DNA of 64,000 nucleotides from Marihabitans asiaticum. Lineage in GTDB: Bacteria > Actinomycetota > Actinomycetes > Actinomycetales > Dermatophilaceae. Position numbers and translations under genes: made by a program. The first letter of the stretch is position 1. The number at the start of each line of letters is the position of its first letter. Below are positions 16,187-24,967 of this stretch, piece after piece. The DNA is taken from assembly GCF_007828725.1 (NCBI RefSeq), contig NZ_VIUW01000002.1, positions 248,001 through 312,000 on the forward strand, written 5' to 3'. The notes below the pieces were generated by a model. That model had not been told where the DNA came from and ran no database searches. It was given only the letters and a program-made list of their open reading frames with translations.

Positions 16187-17149
16187 TCAGCCCCGCCCGG
16201 TGAGCGCGCTGAGCATCCTGCGGGTGGTCGAGGGACGTTCGATCAGGTCGGCGAGGTAGGCGTACCAGTCCGAGCCGTACGGGACGAGCACCCGCACGCG
16301 GTGCCCCGCGTCGGCCAGTCTCACCTGCAGGTCGGGCTGCACCCCGAGGTAGAGCTGGTACTCGAGGTCGCGGTGGCGTCCGTGCTGCTCGGCCATCGCG
16401 TCGATCACCTCGAGCAGCACGGGGTCCTGGGTCGCCACCATCGGCCCTGCGTCGCCGGTCAACGCCACGCTGAGGCAGCGCACGAACGCGAGGTCAGCCT
16501 CGTGACGGTCCGTCCACGCCGTGTGGCCCGACTCCCGCGGGCCGCCGCGGACCAGCCGGACCGCGACGCCGGCGTCGACCAGCCGGCTGCAGTCTTCCTC
16601 GGCCCGGTGCCGCCGGGTCAGGACCGTCGTGCGAAGGGGGGAGGGTCCCCCCTTCGCGCCAGTGGACCCGGTCACCGAGGTGACGAGGTCGACCAGCTCC
16701 CCGTCCAGCCCCGCCGGGGCGCTGCGCAGGGTGATCGAGACGCCGGCGGCGCCGGCCGACTCCGCGAGCCCGGTGAGGTACGTGCTGAGGACGCCGGGCG
16801 GGCTCACCCCGAGGCCGAGCACGGCCGGGGAGAGGAAGACGTCGGGCCGCTGGGTGCCAGGCGGTAGCGCGGCGATGGCGGCGAGGCACTCCTGAGCCAC
16901 GCTGCGGTTGGCGGCGCACGTGGCCTCGTCGTCGGCGGGCACACAGAGCGGCTGGATCGCCGCCGCGCGGGTGGTCCGACCCAGGTCGGCGGCGGTGTCG
17001 AGCGCGTCGTCCAAGACAGGCCCGGCGACGAAGCGCTCACGAGCGGCGTGCACCAGGCCCGAAGCGGACACCCTGGAGCGCACCGGCGGCACGGTGAGGA
17101 CGTCGACCACCGCCGCCCGCAGCCCGGCCGAGGTCGGCAGCATGCTCAT
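16187..17149 (-). CDS. Proline dehydrogenase-like flavoprotein, substrate site altered
   Basis: 320 residues. Family landmarks are present in order: VRLVRGGPRESGHTAW (about 205-220), a VATQDP strand, EYQLYLGVQPD and VPYGSDWYAYL near the C-terminus. In proline dehydrogenases the last motif continues as MRRLAERP, where the two arginines bind the proline carboxylate. Here it continues ADLIERP, so both are missing. The flavin-barrel call is sound, but proline as substrate is doubtful. The ATG at 17149 overlaps the kinase stop (ATGA). Confidence 0.75.
   Translation of the reverse strand: MSMLPTSAGLRAAVVDVLTVPPVRSRVSASGLVHAARERFVAGPVLDDALDTAADLGRTTRAAAIQPLCVPADDEATCAANRSVAQECLAAIAALPPGTQRPDVFLSPAVLGLGVSPPGVLSTYLTGLAESAGAAGVSITLRSAPAGLDGELVDLVTSVTGSTGAKGGPSPLRTTVLTRRHRAEEDCSRLVDAGVAVRLVRGGPRESGHTAWTDRHEADLAFVRCLSVALTGDAGPMVATQDPVLLEVIDAMAEQHGRHRDLEYQLYLGVQPDLQVRLADAGHRVRVLVPYGSDWYAYLADLIERPSTTRRMLSALTGRG
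16631..16657. repeat. Inverted GCGAAGGGG dyad within the PRODH-like gene
   Basis: GCGAAGGGGGG and CCCCCCTTCGC separated by 5 nt, inside coding sequence. It is one of at least six such close inverted pairs in the window. Confidence 0.85.
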
Positions 17150-18108
17150 CGGACCGGCTCGCTCGCTCGGGGCTGGGAGTCGGCCTCCTCCGGCAGGTGA
17201 AGCCGGTAGGCCGCGCGCTGCAGGGTCCACTCGGCCTCGGTGACCGGGTCGAGCAGCTCGCCGTCGGCGTTGACGCCGAACGAGCTGCCGGTCGCCGAGC
17301 GCAGTCGCACATGCGCCCCTGTCATCCGGCGGACCCCGTTCAGCCGGTCGAGATCTCCGGACTTGAGGTGCAGCGCGTACTGGACCCGCTCAAGCCGGGT
17401 GCGGGACTCGGCGATCACCACGTCGGCGCGCCCGTCCCCCGGCTCGGCCTCGGGCGCGAGGGCCGCGCCACCGCCGATGCTCGTGCCGTTGGCCATCGCC
17501 ACCTGCATCAGCCGGGTCGAGCCGTCGGCGACGACCTCGCCGTCGACCTCCACCACGAGCTTCCACCCGTCCTTGCGAAAGCCGGCGATGACACTCCCGA
17601 TGACATAGCCGAGCGGACCGAGACCGATCGTGCCGAGGCGGTCCTTCCACGGCTTCGCCTCACGGCCGGCACGGTCGCCGGTCCCGACGTGGACGGCGTT
17701 GACGACGATGAAGTCGTCAGCGTCCCGGATGATGTCGATCGGCTGCAGCGGCCCCTCCAGCACGATCCGCGCCGCCTCCTCCGGGTCCTCGGGGATCCCC
17801 GCCGCGCGGGCGAAGTCGTTGCCCGTCCCGAGGGGGATCAGGCCCAGCGCGGGCAGGTCGTCCTCGTCGAGCTCGTAGACGAGGCACAGCGCCGTGACGA
17901 CCGCGTGCAGCGAGCCGTCACCGCCGCACACCACGACCTCCGCGCTGCCGCGGTTGTCCAGGGCGTGCTGCAGCTCGTCGATCGACCCGGTCCGCGCGAC
18001 CTTGACATCGGCCTGCGCGGCGAGGAGGCGACGCACCTGCTCGACCCGTTGCTCGTCGCTGGTCCCCGCCTCCTCGTTGACGATCATGAGGAACTCACGC
18101 TCAGACAT
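17146..18108 (-). CDS. Diacylglycerol kinase / lipid kinase family protein
   Basis: 320 residues. The DAGK catalytic domain has VVVCGGDGSLHAVV (about 55-68) and LIPLGTGNDFAR. It phosphorylates a lipid alcohol (diacylglycerol or a sphingosine-like lipid) with ATP at the membrane. The C-terminal half is the YegS-type beta-sandwich, with VNADGELL. The ATG at 18108 lies 6 nt behind a TACGCT hexamer. It is translationally coupled to the PRODH-like gene. Confidence 0.9.
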   Translation of the reverse strand: MSEREFLMIVNEEAGTSDEQRVEQVRRLLAAQADVKVARTGSIDELQHALDNRGSAEVVVCGGDGSLHAVVTALCLVYELDEDDLPALGLIPLGTGNDFARAAGIPEDPEEAARIVLEGPLQPIDIIRDADDFIVVNAVHVGTGDRAGREAKPWKDRLGTIGLGPLGYVIGSVIAGFRKDGWKLVVEVDGEVVADGSTRLMQVAMANGTSIGGGAALAPEAEPGDGRADVVIAESRTRLERVQYALHLKSGDLDRLNGVRRMTGAHVRLRSATGSSFGVNADGELLDPVTEAEWTLQRAAYRLHLPEEADSQPRASEPVR

Positions 18109-18114
18109 GGGGGC

Positions 18115-18120
18115 AGCGTA
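18115..18120 (-). promoter_or_regulatory. Putative -10 box of the lipid kinase gene (leaderless type)
   Basis: TACGCT on the minus strand, 6 nt before the ATG at 18108. Confidence 0.5.
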
Positions 18121-18189
18121 GACGCCGCCCGACGGCCCGCCGGTCTCGGTGAATGACCCCTCGGTCACCCTTCGCCGTCGTCGACAGCC

Positions 18190-18981
18190 CTACTGCCCGA
18201 GGCGCTCCCGGGCGAACTCCAGCGACTCGACGAGGTCGAGCTCCCGCTCGCGAGCGTCGCGGCGCCGGGTCCCGACCTCGAGGACCACCGACCCGTCGAA
18301 GCCGCTGCCCGCGAGGTGCTGCAGCACCTCGGCGCACGGCTGCGAGCCGCGGCCGGGCACGAGGTGCTCGTCGGTGATGGTCCGTCCGCTCCCGTCGGTC
18401 AGGTGCAGATGGGTCAGGCGCGGACCGAGCGCGCGGACCATCTCCATCGCATCCGACCCGGCGCTGGCGGTGTGGGAGAGGTCGATCGTCACGTGGTCGT
18501 AGGGCTGCGGCACCGGGTCCCAGTGGGGCAGGTAGGCCTGGACCTGCCGCCCGCGGGCGGCCCAGGGGTACATGTTCTCGACGGCCAGCCGGACCCCGGT
18601 GTCGTGCTCGCGCTGGGCCACCCCGTCGGCGAAGCCGGCGGCGTACTCCTTCTGCCACCGGAAGGGCGGGTGCAGTACGACGGTCGGAGCACCGACCTCC
18701 TGGGCCACCTCGATCGAACGGTCGATCTTGGTCCAGGGGTCGCTGCCGTAGACCCGCTGGGTGAGCAGCAGGGTCGGGGCGTGCACGGAGACCACCGGCA
18801 GCTCGTGGTGCTCGGAGAGCGCCCGCAGCGCCGGGCCCTGCTGGCTCATCGGGTCGGTCCAGATCATCACCTCGACGCCGTCGTACCCCAGCCTCGACGC
18901 GATCTCGAAGGCTGCCGCCGTACCGCTGGGATACACCGAGGCCGTCGACAGGGCCACGGGGATCCGGGCGCGAGGCGGCAT
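18190..18981 (-). CDS. Sugar phosphate isomerase/epimerase-like TIM-barrel protein
   Basis: 263 residues of the AP endonuclease 2/xylose isomerase-like barrel. Metal-ligand candidates are E37 (YDGVEVMIW), H67 (SVHAPTLL), H103 (VVLHPPF), E139 (LAVENMYPW), D167 and H195/H197. It matches the conserved actinobacterial protein next to ppx (Rv0498). The true substrate of this subfamily is not known to me. The ATG at 18981 has TAGGCT 7 nt upstream. Confidence 0.85.
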   Translation of the reverse strand: MPPRARIPVALSTASVYPSGTAAAFEIASRLGYDGVEVMIWTDPMSQQGPALRALSEHHELPVVSVHAPTLLLTQRVYGSDPWTKIDRSIEVAQEVGAPTVVLHPPFRWQKEYAAGFADGVAQREHDTGVRLAVENMYPWAARGRQVQAYLPHWDPVPQPYDHVTIDLSHTASAGSDAMEMVRALGPRLTHLHLTDGSGRTITDEHLVPGRGSQPCAEVLQHLAGSGFDGSVVLEVGTRRRDARERELDLVESLEFARERLGQ

Positions 18982-18988
18982 GCTCGCG

Positions 18989-18994
18989 AGCCTA
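18989..18994 (-). promoter_or_regulatory. Putative -10 box of the TIM-barrel gene (leaderless type)
   Basis: TAGGCT on the minus strand, 7 nt before the ATG at 18981. Confidence 0.5.
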
Positions 18995-19031
18995 CGCCCG
19001 CCGGCCGGCCCGCTGCGGGTCGGCTACCGGC

Positions 19032-19961
19032 TCAGGAGTCGAGGTGATCCAGGTAACGCAGGATCACCCCTTCGCGCAGGGCCCAGGGGCAGATCTCGAG
19101 ACTGGGCACGCCGAGCAGGTCCATCGCCGCCTCGGCGACGATGGCCCCGCCGAGGATCTGGTGCGAGCGGGAGGCCGAGACGCCGGGCAGGTCGCGCCGC
19201 TGCGCGGCGGTCATCGGCGCCACCTGGGCGATGATCTCGGTGACGGCGTCCTTGGTCAGGGTGCGGCGCACGTAGGGGCCGTCCGCCGAGGGCGCGGCCC
19301 CGGCGATCCGGGCCAGCGAGCGCATGGTCTTGCTGGTGCCCACGACGGCGTCCGGGGCGCCGGCCTTGGCCAGAGGTCGGATGTGGGCGGCGATCTCGGC
19401 GCGGACCGCCTTGCGGGCCGCCTTGATGTCGGCAGGCGAAGGGGGGTCCCCGGCGAGCCGCTCCCGGGTCACCCGACCGGCGCCGAGGAGCAGGCTGAGC
19501 GCGACGTCGGGGTCCTCGTCGGTGCCGATGCTCAGCTCGAGCGAGCCACCGCCGATGTCGAGCACGAGCAGCTTGCCCGCGGACCAGCCGGTCCACCGGC
19601 GCGCGGCGAGGAAGGTCAGGCGGGCCTCGTCCTCACCGGCGAGGACCTGGAGGTCCACCCCGGTCTTGCGCTCGACCTTGGCGAGGACGTCCTCGCCGTT
19701 GGGCGCCTCGCGGATCGCGCTCGTCGCGAAGCACATGAGCTCCTCGACCCCCTGGTCCTCGGCGGCGTCGAGGCACTCCTGGACGAAACGCACGAGCCGG
19801 TCGCGGCCCTTGTCCTCGATCCATCCCTCGGGGGTGACGTGCTCGGCGAGGCGCAGGTCGATCTTGTGCGACATCGCCGGCAGGGGCTGGGCTCCCTGGT
19901 GCGCGTCGACGACGAGCAGGTGGACGGTGTTGGATCCGACATCGACGACCCCGAGGCGCAT
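19032..19961 (-). CDS. ppx: Exopolyphosphatase / guanosine pentaphosphate phosphohydrolase family protein
   Basis: 309 residues, ASKHA fold: [16 protein letters not shown] at the N-terminus, [10 protein letters not shown] near residue 90, [14 protein letters not shown] at about 140 and [14 protein letters not shown]. It hydrolyses polyphosphate or pppGpp. This is the short actinobacterial Ppx (Rv0496-like) lacking the C-terminal HD part. The ATG at 19961 lies 33 nt from the divergent gene at 19995, so their promoters nearly touch. Confidence 0.92.
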   Translation of the reverse strand: MRLGVVDVGSNTVHLLVVDAHQGAQPLPAMSHKIDLRLAEHVTPEGWIEDKGRDRLVRFVQECLDAAEDQGVEELMCFATSAIREAPNGEDVLAKVERKTGVDLQVLAGEDEARLTFLAARRWTGWSAGKLLVLDIGGGSLELSIGTDEDPDVALSLLLGAGRVTRERLAGDPPSPADIKAARKAVRAEIAAHIRPLAKAGAPDAVVGTSKTMRSLARIAGAAPSADGPYVRRTLTKDAVTEIIAQVAPMTAAQRRDLPGVSASRSHQILGGAIVAEAAMDLLGVPSLEICPWALREGVILRYLDHLDS

Positions 19962-19969
19962 GGTGGCAG

Positions 19970-19987
19970 AGCCTACGGGCTTAGGGT
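19970..19987. promoter_or_regulatory. Divergent -10 boxes for ppx (-) and the Cys-rich gene (+)
   Basis: TAGGCT on the minus strand (19975-19970) is 8 nt before the ppx ATG. TAGGGT on the plus strand (19982-19987) is 7 nt before the ATG at 19995. Both genes would be leaderless, and the two polymerases could not bind at once. Confidence 0.5.
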
Positions 19988-19994
19988 TACCGCG

Positions 19995-20843
19995 ATGAGC
20001 GCTCACCCCGGGGAGACCCCGCTGCAGACCCCGCGGACCTGGGTCGAGTTCGACGACCCGGCGCAGGACGGGCAGCGCCTGCGCTGCGACCTGACCTGGC
20101 TGACCTCTCGATGGACCTGCATCTTCGGGCGCGGCTGCGAGGGCATCGACGCCGACCAGCCCGACTACGGCTGCTGCGTGCTGGGGGCCCACTTCAGCGA
20201 CAAGGACGACATCAAGCGGGTGCGGGCCGCGGCCGAGCAGCTCGGGGACGACGAGTGGGAGCTGCGGCCGAGCTCGCTCAAGCTCTCGGAGTGGACCGAG
20301 AAGGAGGACGGGGAGCGCAAGACCAAGGTCGTCGACGGAGCGTGCATCTTCTTCAACCGGCCGGGCTTCCCCGCCGGCGCGGGTTGCGCGCTGCACCAGC
20401 ACGCGATGCTCGAGGGCGTCCCGCCGCACACCCTCAAGCCCGACGTGTGCTGGCAGCTGCCGATCCGGCGCACCTACCGCACGGTCGAGCTCCCGGACGG
20501 CGAGAACTACCTCGAGGTGTCGATCGGGGAGTACGACCGGCGGGGCTGGGGCGCCGGCGGGCACGACCTGGACTGGTACTGCTCGGGCAACCCCGACGCC
20601 CACGTCGCCGCCGACCCGGTCTACCTCACCGAGCGAGACGGCTTGGTCGAGCTCATGGGCCAGGCGGCCTACGATGAGCTGGCCGTGCGCTGCGAGGCGC
20701 ACCTGGCGCTGGTCGAGGCGGCCACCCGGCCGGCTCGGGGGGTCGGCAGGAGGGCGAAGGGGGCCCGCCCCACCCCGGAGGGTCGCGCCCTGCTCCCCCT
20801 CCTGGTCCACCCGGCGACCCTCGCGGCCGACCGCGCCCGCTGA
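19995..20843 (+). CDS. Conserved cysteine-rich protein, possible metal-binding (YkgJ/DUF3109-like)
   Basis: 282 residues. Cysteines cluster in the first 160: [42 protein letters not shown] and PDVCWQLP, the last followed by LPIRR. The pattern recalls YkgJ/DUF3109 zinc- or iron-binding proteins, but the exact family is not certain. The last 40 residues are basic and low-complexity. The start is set by the first in-frame ATG after a TAGGGT box. It stands alone between ppx and a repeat cluster. Confidence 0.7.
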   Translation: MSAHPGETPLQTPRTWVEFDDPAQDGQRLRCDLTWLTSRWTCIFGRGCEGIDADQPDYGCCVLGAHFSDKDDIKRVRAAAEQLGDDEWELRPSSLKLSEWTEKEDGERKTKVVDGACIFFNRPGFPAGAGCALHQHAMLEGVPPHTLKPDVCWQLPIRRTYRTVELPDGENYLEVSIGEYDRRGWGAGGHDLDWYCSGNPDAHVAADPVYLTERDGLVELMGQAAYDELAVRCEAHLALVEAATRPARGVGRRAKGARPTPEGRALLPLLVHPATLAADRAR

Positions 20844-20845
20844 CC

Positions 20846-20977
20846 CTCCCCCTTCGCAGATCCCCGGGGAACCTCAGACCAACGGTCGCCCCTCCCCTTC
20901 GCAGATCCCCGGGGAGTCTCAGACCAACGGTCGCCCCTCCCCTTCGCAGATCCCCGGGGAACCTCAGACCAACGGTC
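20846..20977. repeat. Palindromic tandem repeat cluster 2 (45-bp period)
   Basis: Units begin with CCTTCGCAGA at 20851, 20896 and 20941. Each holds CCCCTTCGCAGA, then TCCCCGGGGA, then ACCTCAGACCAACGGTC (middle copy slightly diverged). The first 32 bases match the minus strand of cluster 1 almost exactly. The GCGAAGGGG motif is part of each unit. It fills the gap between the Cys-rich gene and radA. Confidence 0.9.
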
Positions 20978-21019
20978 CGGCGCACCTCTCGGCCTGGGGC
21001 GGTTGTCGGCCCCGGCCCG

Positions 21020-21025
21020 TAGCGT
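21020..21025 (+). promoter_or_regulatory. Putative -10 box of radA (leaderless type)
   Basis: TAGCGT, 8 nt before the radA ATG, no Shine-Dalgarno. Confidence 0.45.
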
Positions 21026-21033
21026 GTCTCGTC

Positions 21034-22428
21034 ATGGCCACCTCGAAGAGCTCCCGGGCGCCCGGATTCCGCTGCGTAGAGTGCGGCTGGAGCAGCGTGA
21101 AGTGGGTCGGCCGCTGCGGCGAGTGCCACGCCTGGGGCACCGTCGAGGAGGTCGGGGCGCCTCGCGTGCGTACGGCGACGACCGGCCGGGTCGAGCACCC
21201 CGCTCGGCCGATCGCCGACGTGCCGGTCGAGGACGCGCAGGCCTGGAGCACGGGCGTCTCGGAGTTCGACCGGGTGCTCGGAGGCGGCATCGTGCCCGGC
21301 TCGGTCGTCCTCGTCGCCGGGGAGCCCGGGATCGGCAAGTCGACGCTGCTGCTCGACGTCGCCGCGCGAGCCGCCGCAGGCAGGCCGGTGCTCTACGTCA
21401 GCGGCGAGGAGTCCGCAGCCCAGGTCCGCGCCCGGGCCCAGCGCATCGGGGCGCTTGCCGACGGGCTGTACCTCGCGAGCGAGACCGATCTCGGCACCGT
21501 GCTGGCCCACCTCGAGCAGCGCTCACCGGCGCTCGTCGTCGTCGACTCCGTGCAGACCCTCGCCTCGGCCGAGGTCGACGGAGCGGCGGGCAACGTCAGC
21601 CAGGTCCGGGAGGTCGCGGGAGCCCTGATCCAGCATGCCAAGGCGAAGGGGGTCGCCATGCTGCTCGTCGGTCACGTCACCAAGGAGGGCTCGATCGCCG
21701 GGCCTCGCATGTTGGAGCACCTGGTCGATGTGGTGGTCCAGTTCGACGGTGACCGTCAGTCGCGGCTGCGCCTTGTGCGAGCGGTCAAGAACCGGTACGG
21801 CCCCACCGACGAGGTGGGCTGCTTCGACCTCACCGACACCGGCATCCACGGGCTGGAAGACCCGAGCGGGCTCTTCCTCTCCTCCCGGCACATCACCGTC
21901 CCGGGCACCTGTGCGACCGTCACCCTCGAGGGGCGCCGGCCGCTGGTCACCGAGATCCAGGCACTCGTCGCACCCTCGCAGATCCCGACCCCGCGGCGGG
22001 CGAGCGTGGGGCTGGACTCCTCCCGGGTCTCGATGATCATGGCGGTCCTGGACCGCAGGGCCGGTGCCCCCGTCGGCAACGCCGACACCTACGTCAGCAC
22101 GGTCGGCGGGGTGCGCATCACCGAGCCGTCGAGCGACCTCGCGGTCGCCCTCGCGATCGCGAGCGCCGTGATGGACCGGGCCCTCCCCCACCAGCTGCTC
22201 GCGCTCGGCGAGGTCGGGCTGTCCGGCGAGGTCCGGCCCGCGGTCGGGGTGTCCCGTCGGCTGACGGAGGCGGCACGGCTCGGCTTCACGACCGCGCTCG
22301 TCCCGGCCGGCGCGCTGGACGGCGGCGCGGCGCCGGCCGGGATGGAGGTCGTCGAGGTCAGCGACGTGCGCGCCGCGATCCGCGAGGTGGAGCGTCGCGG
22401 CGCGACGAGCGAGGTGGGGTCGCCATAG
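21034..22428 (+). CDS. radA: DNA repair protein RadA
   Basis: 464 residues. An N-terminal zinc finger (C14, C17, C28, C31) is followed by a RecA-like ATPase with Walker A GEPGIGKST (K102), then the RadA KNRYG motif (canonical KNRFG). The C-terminal part is Lon-protease-like (from about residue 310). RadA is a hexameric branch-migration helicase acting on recombination intermediates. disA begins 9 nt after its stop. RadA is known to act with DisA, and the pair is conserved in actinobacteria. Confidence 0.96.
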   Translation: MATSKSSRAPGFRCVECGWSSVKWVGRCGECHAWGTVEEVGAPRVRTATTGRVEHPARPIADVPVEDAQAWSTGVSEFDRVLGGGIVPGSVVLVAGEPGIGKSTLLLDVAARAAAGRPVLYVSGEESAAQVRARAQRIGALADGLYLASETDLGTVLAHLEQRSPALVVVDSVQTLASAEVDGAAGNVSQVREVAGALIQHAKAKGVAMLLVGHVTKEGSIAGPRMLEHLVDVVVQFDGDRQSRLRLVRAVKNRYGPTDEVGCFDLTDTGIHGLEDPSGLFLSSRHITVPGTCATVTLEGRRPLVTEIQALVAPSQIPTPRRASVGLDSSRVSMIMAVLDRRAGAPVGNADTYVSTVGGVRITEPSSDLAVALAIASAVMDRALPHQLLALGEVGLSGEVRPAVGVSRRLTEAARLGFTTALVPAGALDGGAAPAGMEVVEVSDVRAAIREVERRGATSEVGSP

Positions 22429-22431
22429 GAT
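22426..22431 (+). promoter_or_regulatory. Putative -10 box of disA (leaderless type)
   Basis: TAGGAT overlapping the radA stop, 6 nt before the disA GTG. disA could be expressed apart from radA. Confidence 0.5.
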
Positions 22432-22437
22432 CGCCTC

Positions 22438-23520
22438 GTGCCTGACCTCGACGACGACCTCGATCTCTTCCGGGCGACCCTCGCAGCGGTCGCCCCCGGG
22501 ACCGAGCTGCGTGACGGTCTCGAACGCATCCTGCGCGGCAACACCGGTGCCCTCATCGTCCTGGGCCACGACAAGACCGTCGAGGGGCTGTGCACCGGGG
22601 GGTTCCGGCTCGACGTCGAGTTCTCCGCCACCCGGCTGCGTGAGCTGGCCAAGATGGACGGGGCGATCGTGCTCGACCGGGGCATGACCCGGATCGTGCA
22701 CGCCGGGGTGCAGCTGCTGCCCGACCCGAGCATCGAGACCAGCGAGTCGGGCACGCGCCACCGCACCGCCGAGCGCGTCGCCCGGCAGACCGGCCACCCG
22801 GTGGTCTCGGTGAGCCAGTCGATGCGGATCGTGGCGTTCTACGTCGGTGGCCATCGCCATGTGGTCAAGGCCACGCCCGAGCTGATCGCCTTCGCCAACC
22901 AGGCGTTGCAGACCCTGGAGCGCTACAAGGCGCGGCTCGACGAGGTGACGAGCACCCTGTCGGCCCTCGAGATCGAGGACCTCGTCTCGATCCGCGATGT
23001 CGCCTCGGTGCTGCAGCGCATGGAGATGGTCCGACGCATCGGCGCCGAGATCCAGAGCTACACCGTCGAGCTCGGCACCGAGGGCCGCCTGCTCACCCTG
23101 CAGCTCGAGGAGCTGACGGCGGGGCTGCAGGACGACCTCGAGTGGGTGATCCGCGACTACCTCAGCTCGGCCGACGACCGGCAGCGGATGGAGCAGGTGC
23201 TCGCCAACCTCGCGGCGTTGGACTCGACCCAGCTCCTCGACCCGGGCAGCTGCGCCAAGGCGATCGGCTACTCGATCGGCGGGGAGAACCTCGACAGCAC
23301 CGTCAGCCCCCACGGCTACCGCATCCTCGCCAAGGTGCCCCGTCTGCCGGGCGCGATCATCGAGCGCCTCGTGACCCACTTCGGCACCCTGCAAGGCCTG
23401 CTCGCCGCGGGGGTCGACGACCTCATGCAGGTGGACGGTGTCGGCGAGGGTCGAGCGCGGCTCGTCCGTGAGGGGCTCTCCCGGCTCGCGGAGACCTCGA
23501 TCCTCGAACGGTATGTCTGA
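22438..23520 (+). CDS. disA: DNA integrity scanning protein, diadenylate cyclase
   Basis: 360 residues. The N-terminal DAC domain has both catalytic motifs, DGA (D74-A76) and RHR (R107-R109). It makes c-di-AMP from two ATP. A helical linker (about 150-290) leads to a C-terminal helix-hairpin-helix DNA-binding domain (GVDDLMQVDGVGEGRARLV). The GTG start lies 9 nt after radA. c-di-AMP commonly controls RCK-type potassium systems, of which one (trkA) is in this window. Confidence 0.96.
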   Translation: MPDLDDDLDLFRATLAAVAPGTELRDGLERILRGNTGALIVLGHDKTVEGLCTGGFRLDVEFSATRLRELAKMDGAIVLDRGMTRIVHAGVQLLPDPSIETSESGTRHRTAERVARQTGHPVVSVSQSMRIVAFYVGGHRHVVKATPELIAFANQALQTLERYKARLDEVTSTLSALEIEDLVSIRDVASVLQRMEMVRRIGAEIQSYTVELGTEGRLLTLQLEELTAGLQDDLEWVIRDYLSSADDRQRMEQVLANLAALDSTQLLDPGSCAKAIGYSIGGENLDSTVSPHGYRILAKVPRLPGAIIERLVTHFGTLQGLLAAGVDDLMQVDGVGEGRARLVREGLSRLAETSILERYV

Positions 23521-24412
23521 GGCCCGCATCGACGACCGAGTCCTCGGCACGCTGCACGCGCGCATCCTCGACTGGTTCAGCGAGCACGCCCGCGACCTCC
23601 CCTGGCGATCCGCGACCGCTTCGGCCTGGGAGATCTTCCTCTCCGAGGTGATGTCGCAGCAGACCCCGGTCGCCCGGGTCGAGCCGATCTGGCGAGAATG
23701 GATAAGCCGCTGGCCGACCCCCTTCGCACTGGCCGATGCCCCGGCAGGTGAGGCGGTGCGCCACTGGGGCCGGCTCGGATACCCGCGGCGCGCCCTCCGG
23801 CTGCACGAGGCTGCCCGAGCCATGGTCGCGCGACACGACGGTCAGGTCCCGACCAGCTACGAGGACCTGCTCGCGCTGCCGGGTGTCGGCGAGTACACCG
23901 CGGCCGCCGTCGCCTCCTTCGCCCACGGCGACCCGCAGGTCGTGATCGACACGAACATCCGCCGGGTCCTCGTCCGAGCCGTCGAGGGTCGCGCCCTGCC
24001 GGCACCCTCGCTTACCGCCCGTGAGCGAGCGGTCGCAGCAGCAGCCATGCCCTCGGACCGGGAGCAGGCCAACGCGTGGAATGCGGCCGTCATGGAGCTG
24101 GGGGCGCTGGTGTGCACGGCGCGCGCGCCGCGCTGCGGGGACTGTCCCGTGCTCGAGATCTGCGCCTGGCAGCGGGCGGGGTGTCCCCCCGACGACGGGC
24201 CGGCCCGGCGGGGTCAGGCCTGGCACGGCACCGACCGTCAGGTCAGGGGGCGGATCCTGCAGCTGCTGCGCGACACCCCTTCGCCGGTCGCCCGGGACCA
24301 CCTCGACACGGTGTGGCCGCAGGACCCGGTCAAGGTCGACCGCTGTCTGGCAGGACTCGTCGAGGACGGGCTGGTCGAGCCGGTCGAGGCGGGCTACTCG
24401 CTGCCAGCGTGA
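23513..24412 (+). CDS. mutY: A/G-specific adenine glycosylase
   Basis: 299 residues. It removes adenine mispaired with 8-oxoguanine. Catalytic E45 in LSEVMSQQT, the helix-hairpin-helix LPGVGEYTAAAV and D146 in VIDTNIRR are intact. The 4Fe-4S cysteines are C201, C208, C211 and C217 (x6, x2, x5 spacing). The ATG at 23513 overlaps the end of disA by 8 nt. The 3' end overlaps the convergent gluconokinase gene by 19 nt. Confidence 0.94.
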   Translation: MSEARIDDRVLGTLHARILDWFSEHARDLPWRSATASAWEIFLSEVMSQQTPVARVEPIWREWISRWPTPFALADAPAGEAVRHWGRLGYPRRALRLHEAARAMVARHDGQVPTSYEDLLALPGVGEYTAAAVASFAHGDPQVVIDTNIRRVLVRAVEGRALPAPSLTARERAVAAAAMPSDREQANAWNAAVMELGALVCTARAPRCGDCPVLEICAWQRAGCPPDDGPARRGQAWHGTDRQVRGRILQLLRDTPSPVARDHLDTVWPQDPVKVDRCLAGLVEDGLVEPVEAGYSLPA

Positions 24413-24936
24413 GAGGCGTCCTCGACGCCGAGCGCCTCCAGCGTCAGGCGCAACGCCTCGTCCTCGTCGCCGTCCGAGCGCAGCACGGCCGCCGGCTCCG
24501 TCCTGGGGTCCGGGCGTTCCAGGGTGTCGAGCTGCGAGCGCAGCATCGACGCCTTCATGAAGTGGTCGTCGCGCTGCTCCAGGCGGCGGTGCAGCTCCTC
24601 CTCCGGCACGTCGATGAGGAAGAACTCGACATGCGGACGCCCCTCGCGCAATAGGTCGCGGTAGGAGCGCTTGAGCGCCGAGCAGGCGATGACCGCGCTC
24701 TCGCGCTCCCGCTCACGGGCGTCGATCCAGTCACCGATCGCCTCCAGCCAGGGCCAGCGGTCCTCGTCGGTCAAGGGGTGACCGCTTGCCATCTTCGCGA
24801 TGTTGGCCCGGGGGTGCAGCGCGTCACCCTCGAGGAAGTCCCACCCGGTCGCGTCGGCGACCCCCTTCGCCAGGGTGGTCTTGCCCGCCCCGGAGACTCC
24901 CATAACGACGAGATGGCGGATCGCGGCGGTGCTCAT
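24394..24936 (-). CDS. gntK: Gluconokinase
   Basis: 180 residues. Walker A is VMGVSGAGKTT (12-21), and the motifs FLEGDALHPRANIAKMASG and ACSALKRSYRD are typical of thermoresistant/GntK gluconokinases. It makes 6-phosphogluconate for the pentose phosphate pathway. The ATG at 24936 has TACGCT 6 nt upstream. No gnt transporter or regulator is adjacent. Confidence 0.92.
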   Translation of the reverse strand: MSTAAIRHLVVMGVSGAGKTTLAKGVADATGWDFLEGDALHPRANIAKMASGHPLTDEDRWPWLEAIGDWIDARERERESAVIACSALKRSYRDLLREGRPHVEFFLIDVPEEELHRRLEQRDDHFMKASMLRSQLDTLERPDPRTEPAAVLRSDGDEDEALRLTLEALGVEDASHAGSE

Positions 24937-24942
24937 CGGTGC

Positions 24943-24948
24943 AGCGTA
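24943..24948 (-). promoter_or_regulatory. Putative -10 box of gntK (leaderless type)
   Basis: TACGCT on the minus strand, 6 nt before the ATG. Confidence 0.5.
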
Positions 24949-24967
24949 GGTCCTTCGGCTCGCCAGC

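Noticed and set aside
19044-19994. Long in-frame extension upstream of the Cys-rich protein
   Set aside because: The extension is antisense to ppx and compositionally a shadow; the protein-like part begins at ATG 19995 after a -10 box.
21523-23823. 766-codon open frame on the minus strand
   Set aside because: Antisense to radA, disA and mutY, with compositional bias typical of a shadow frame.
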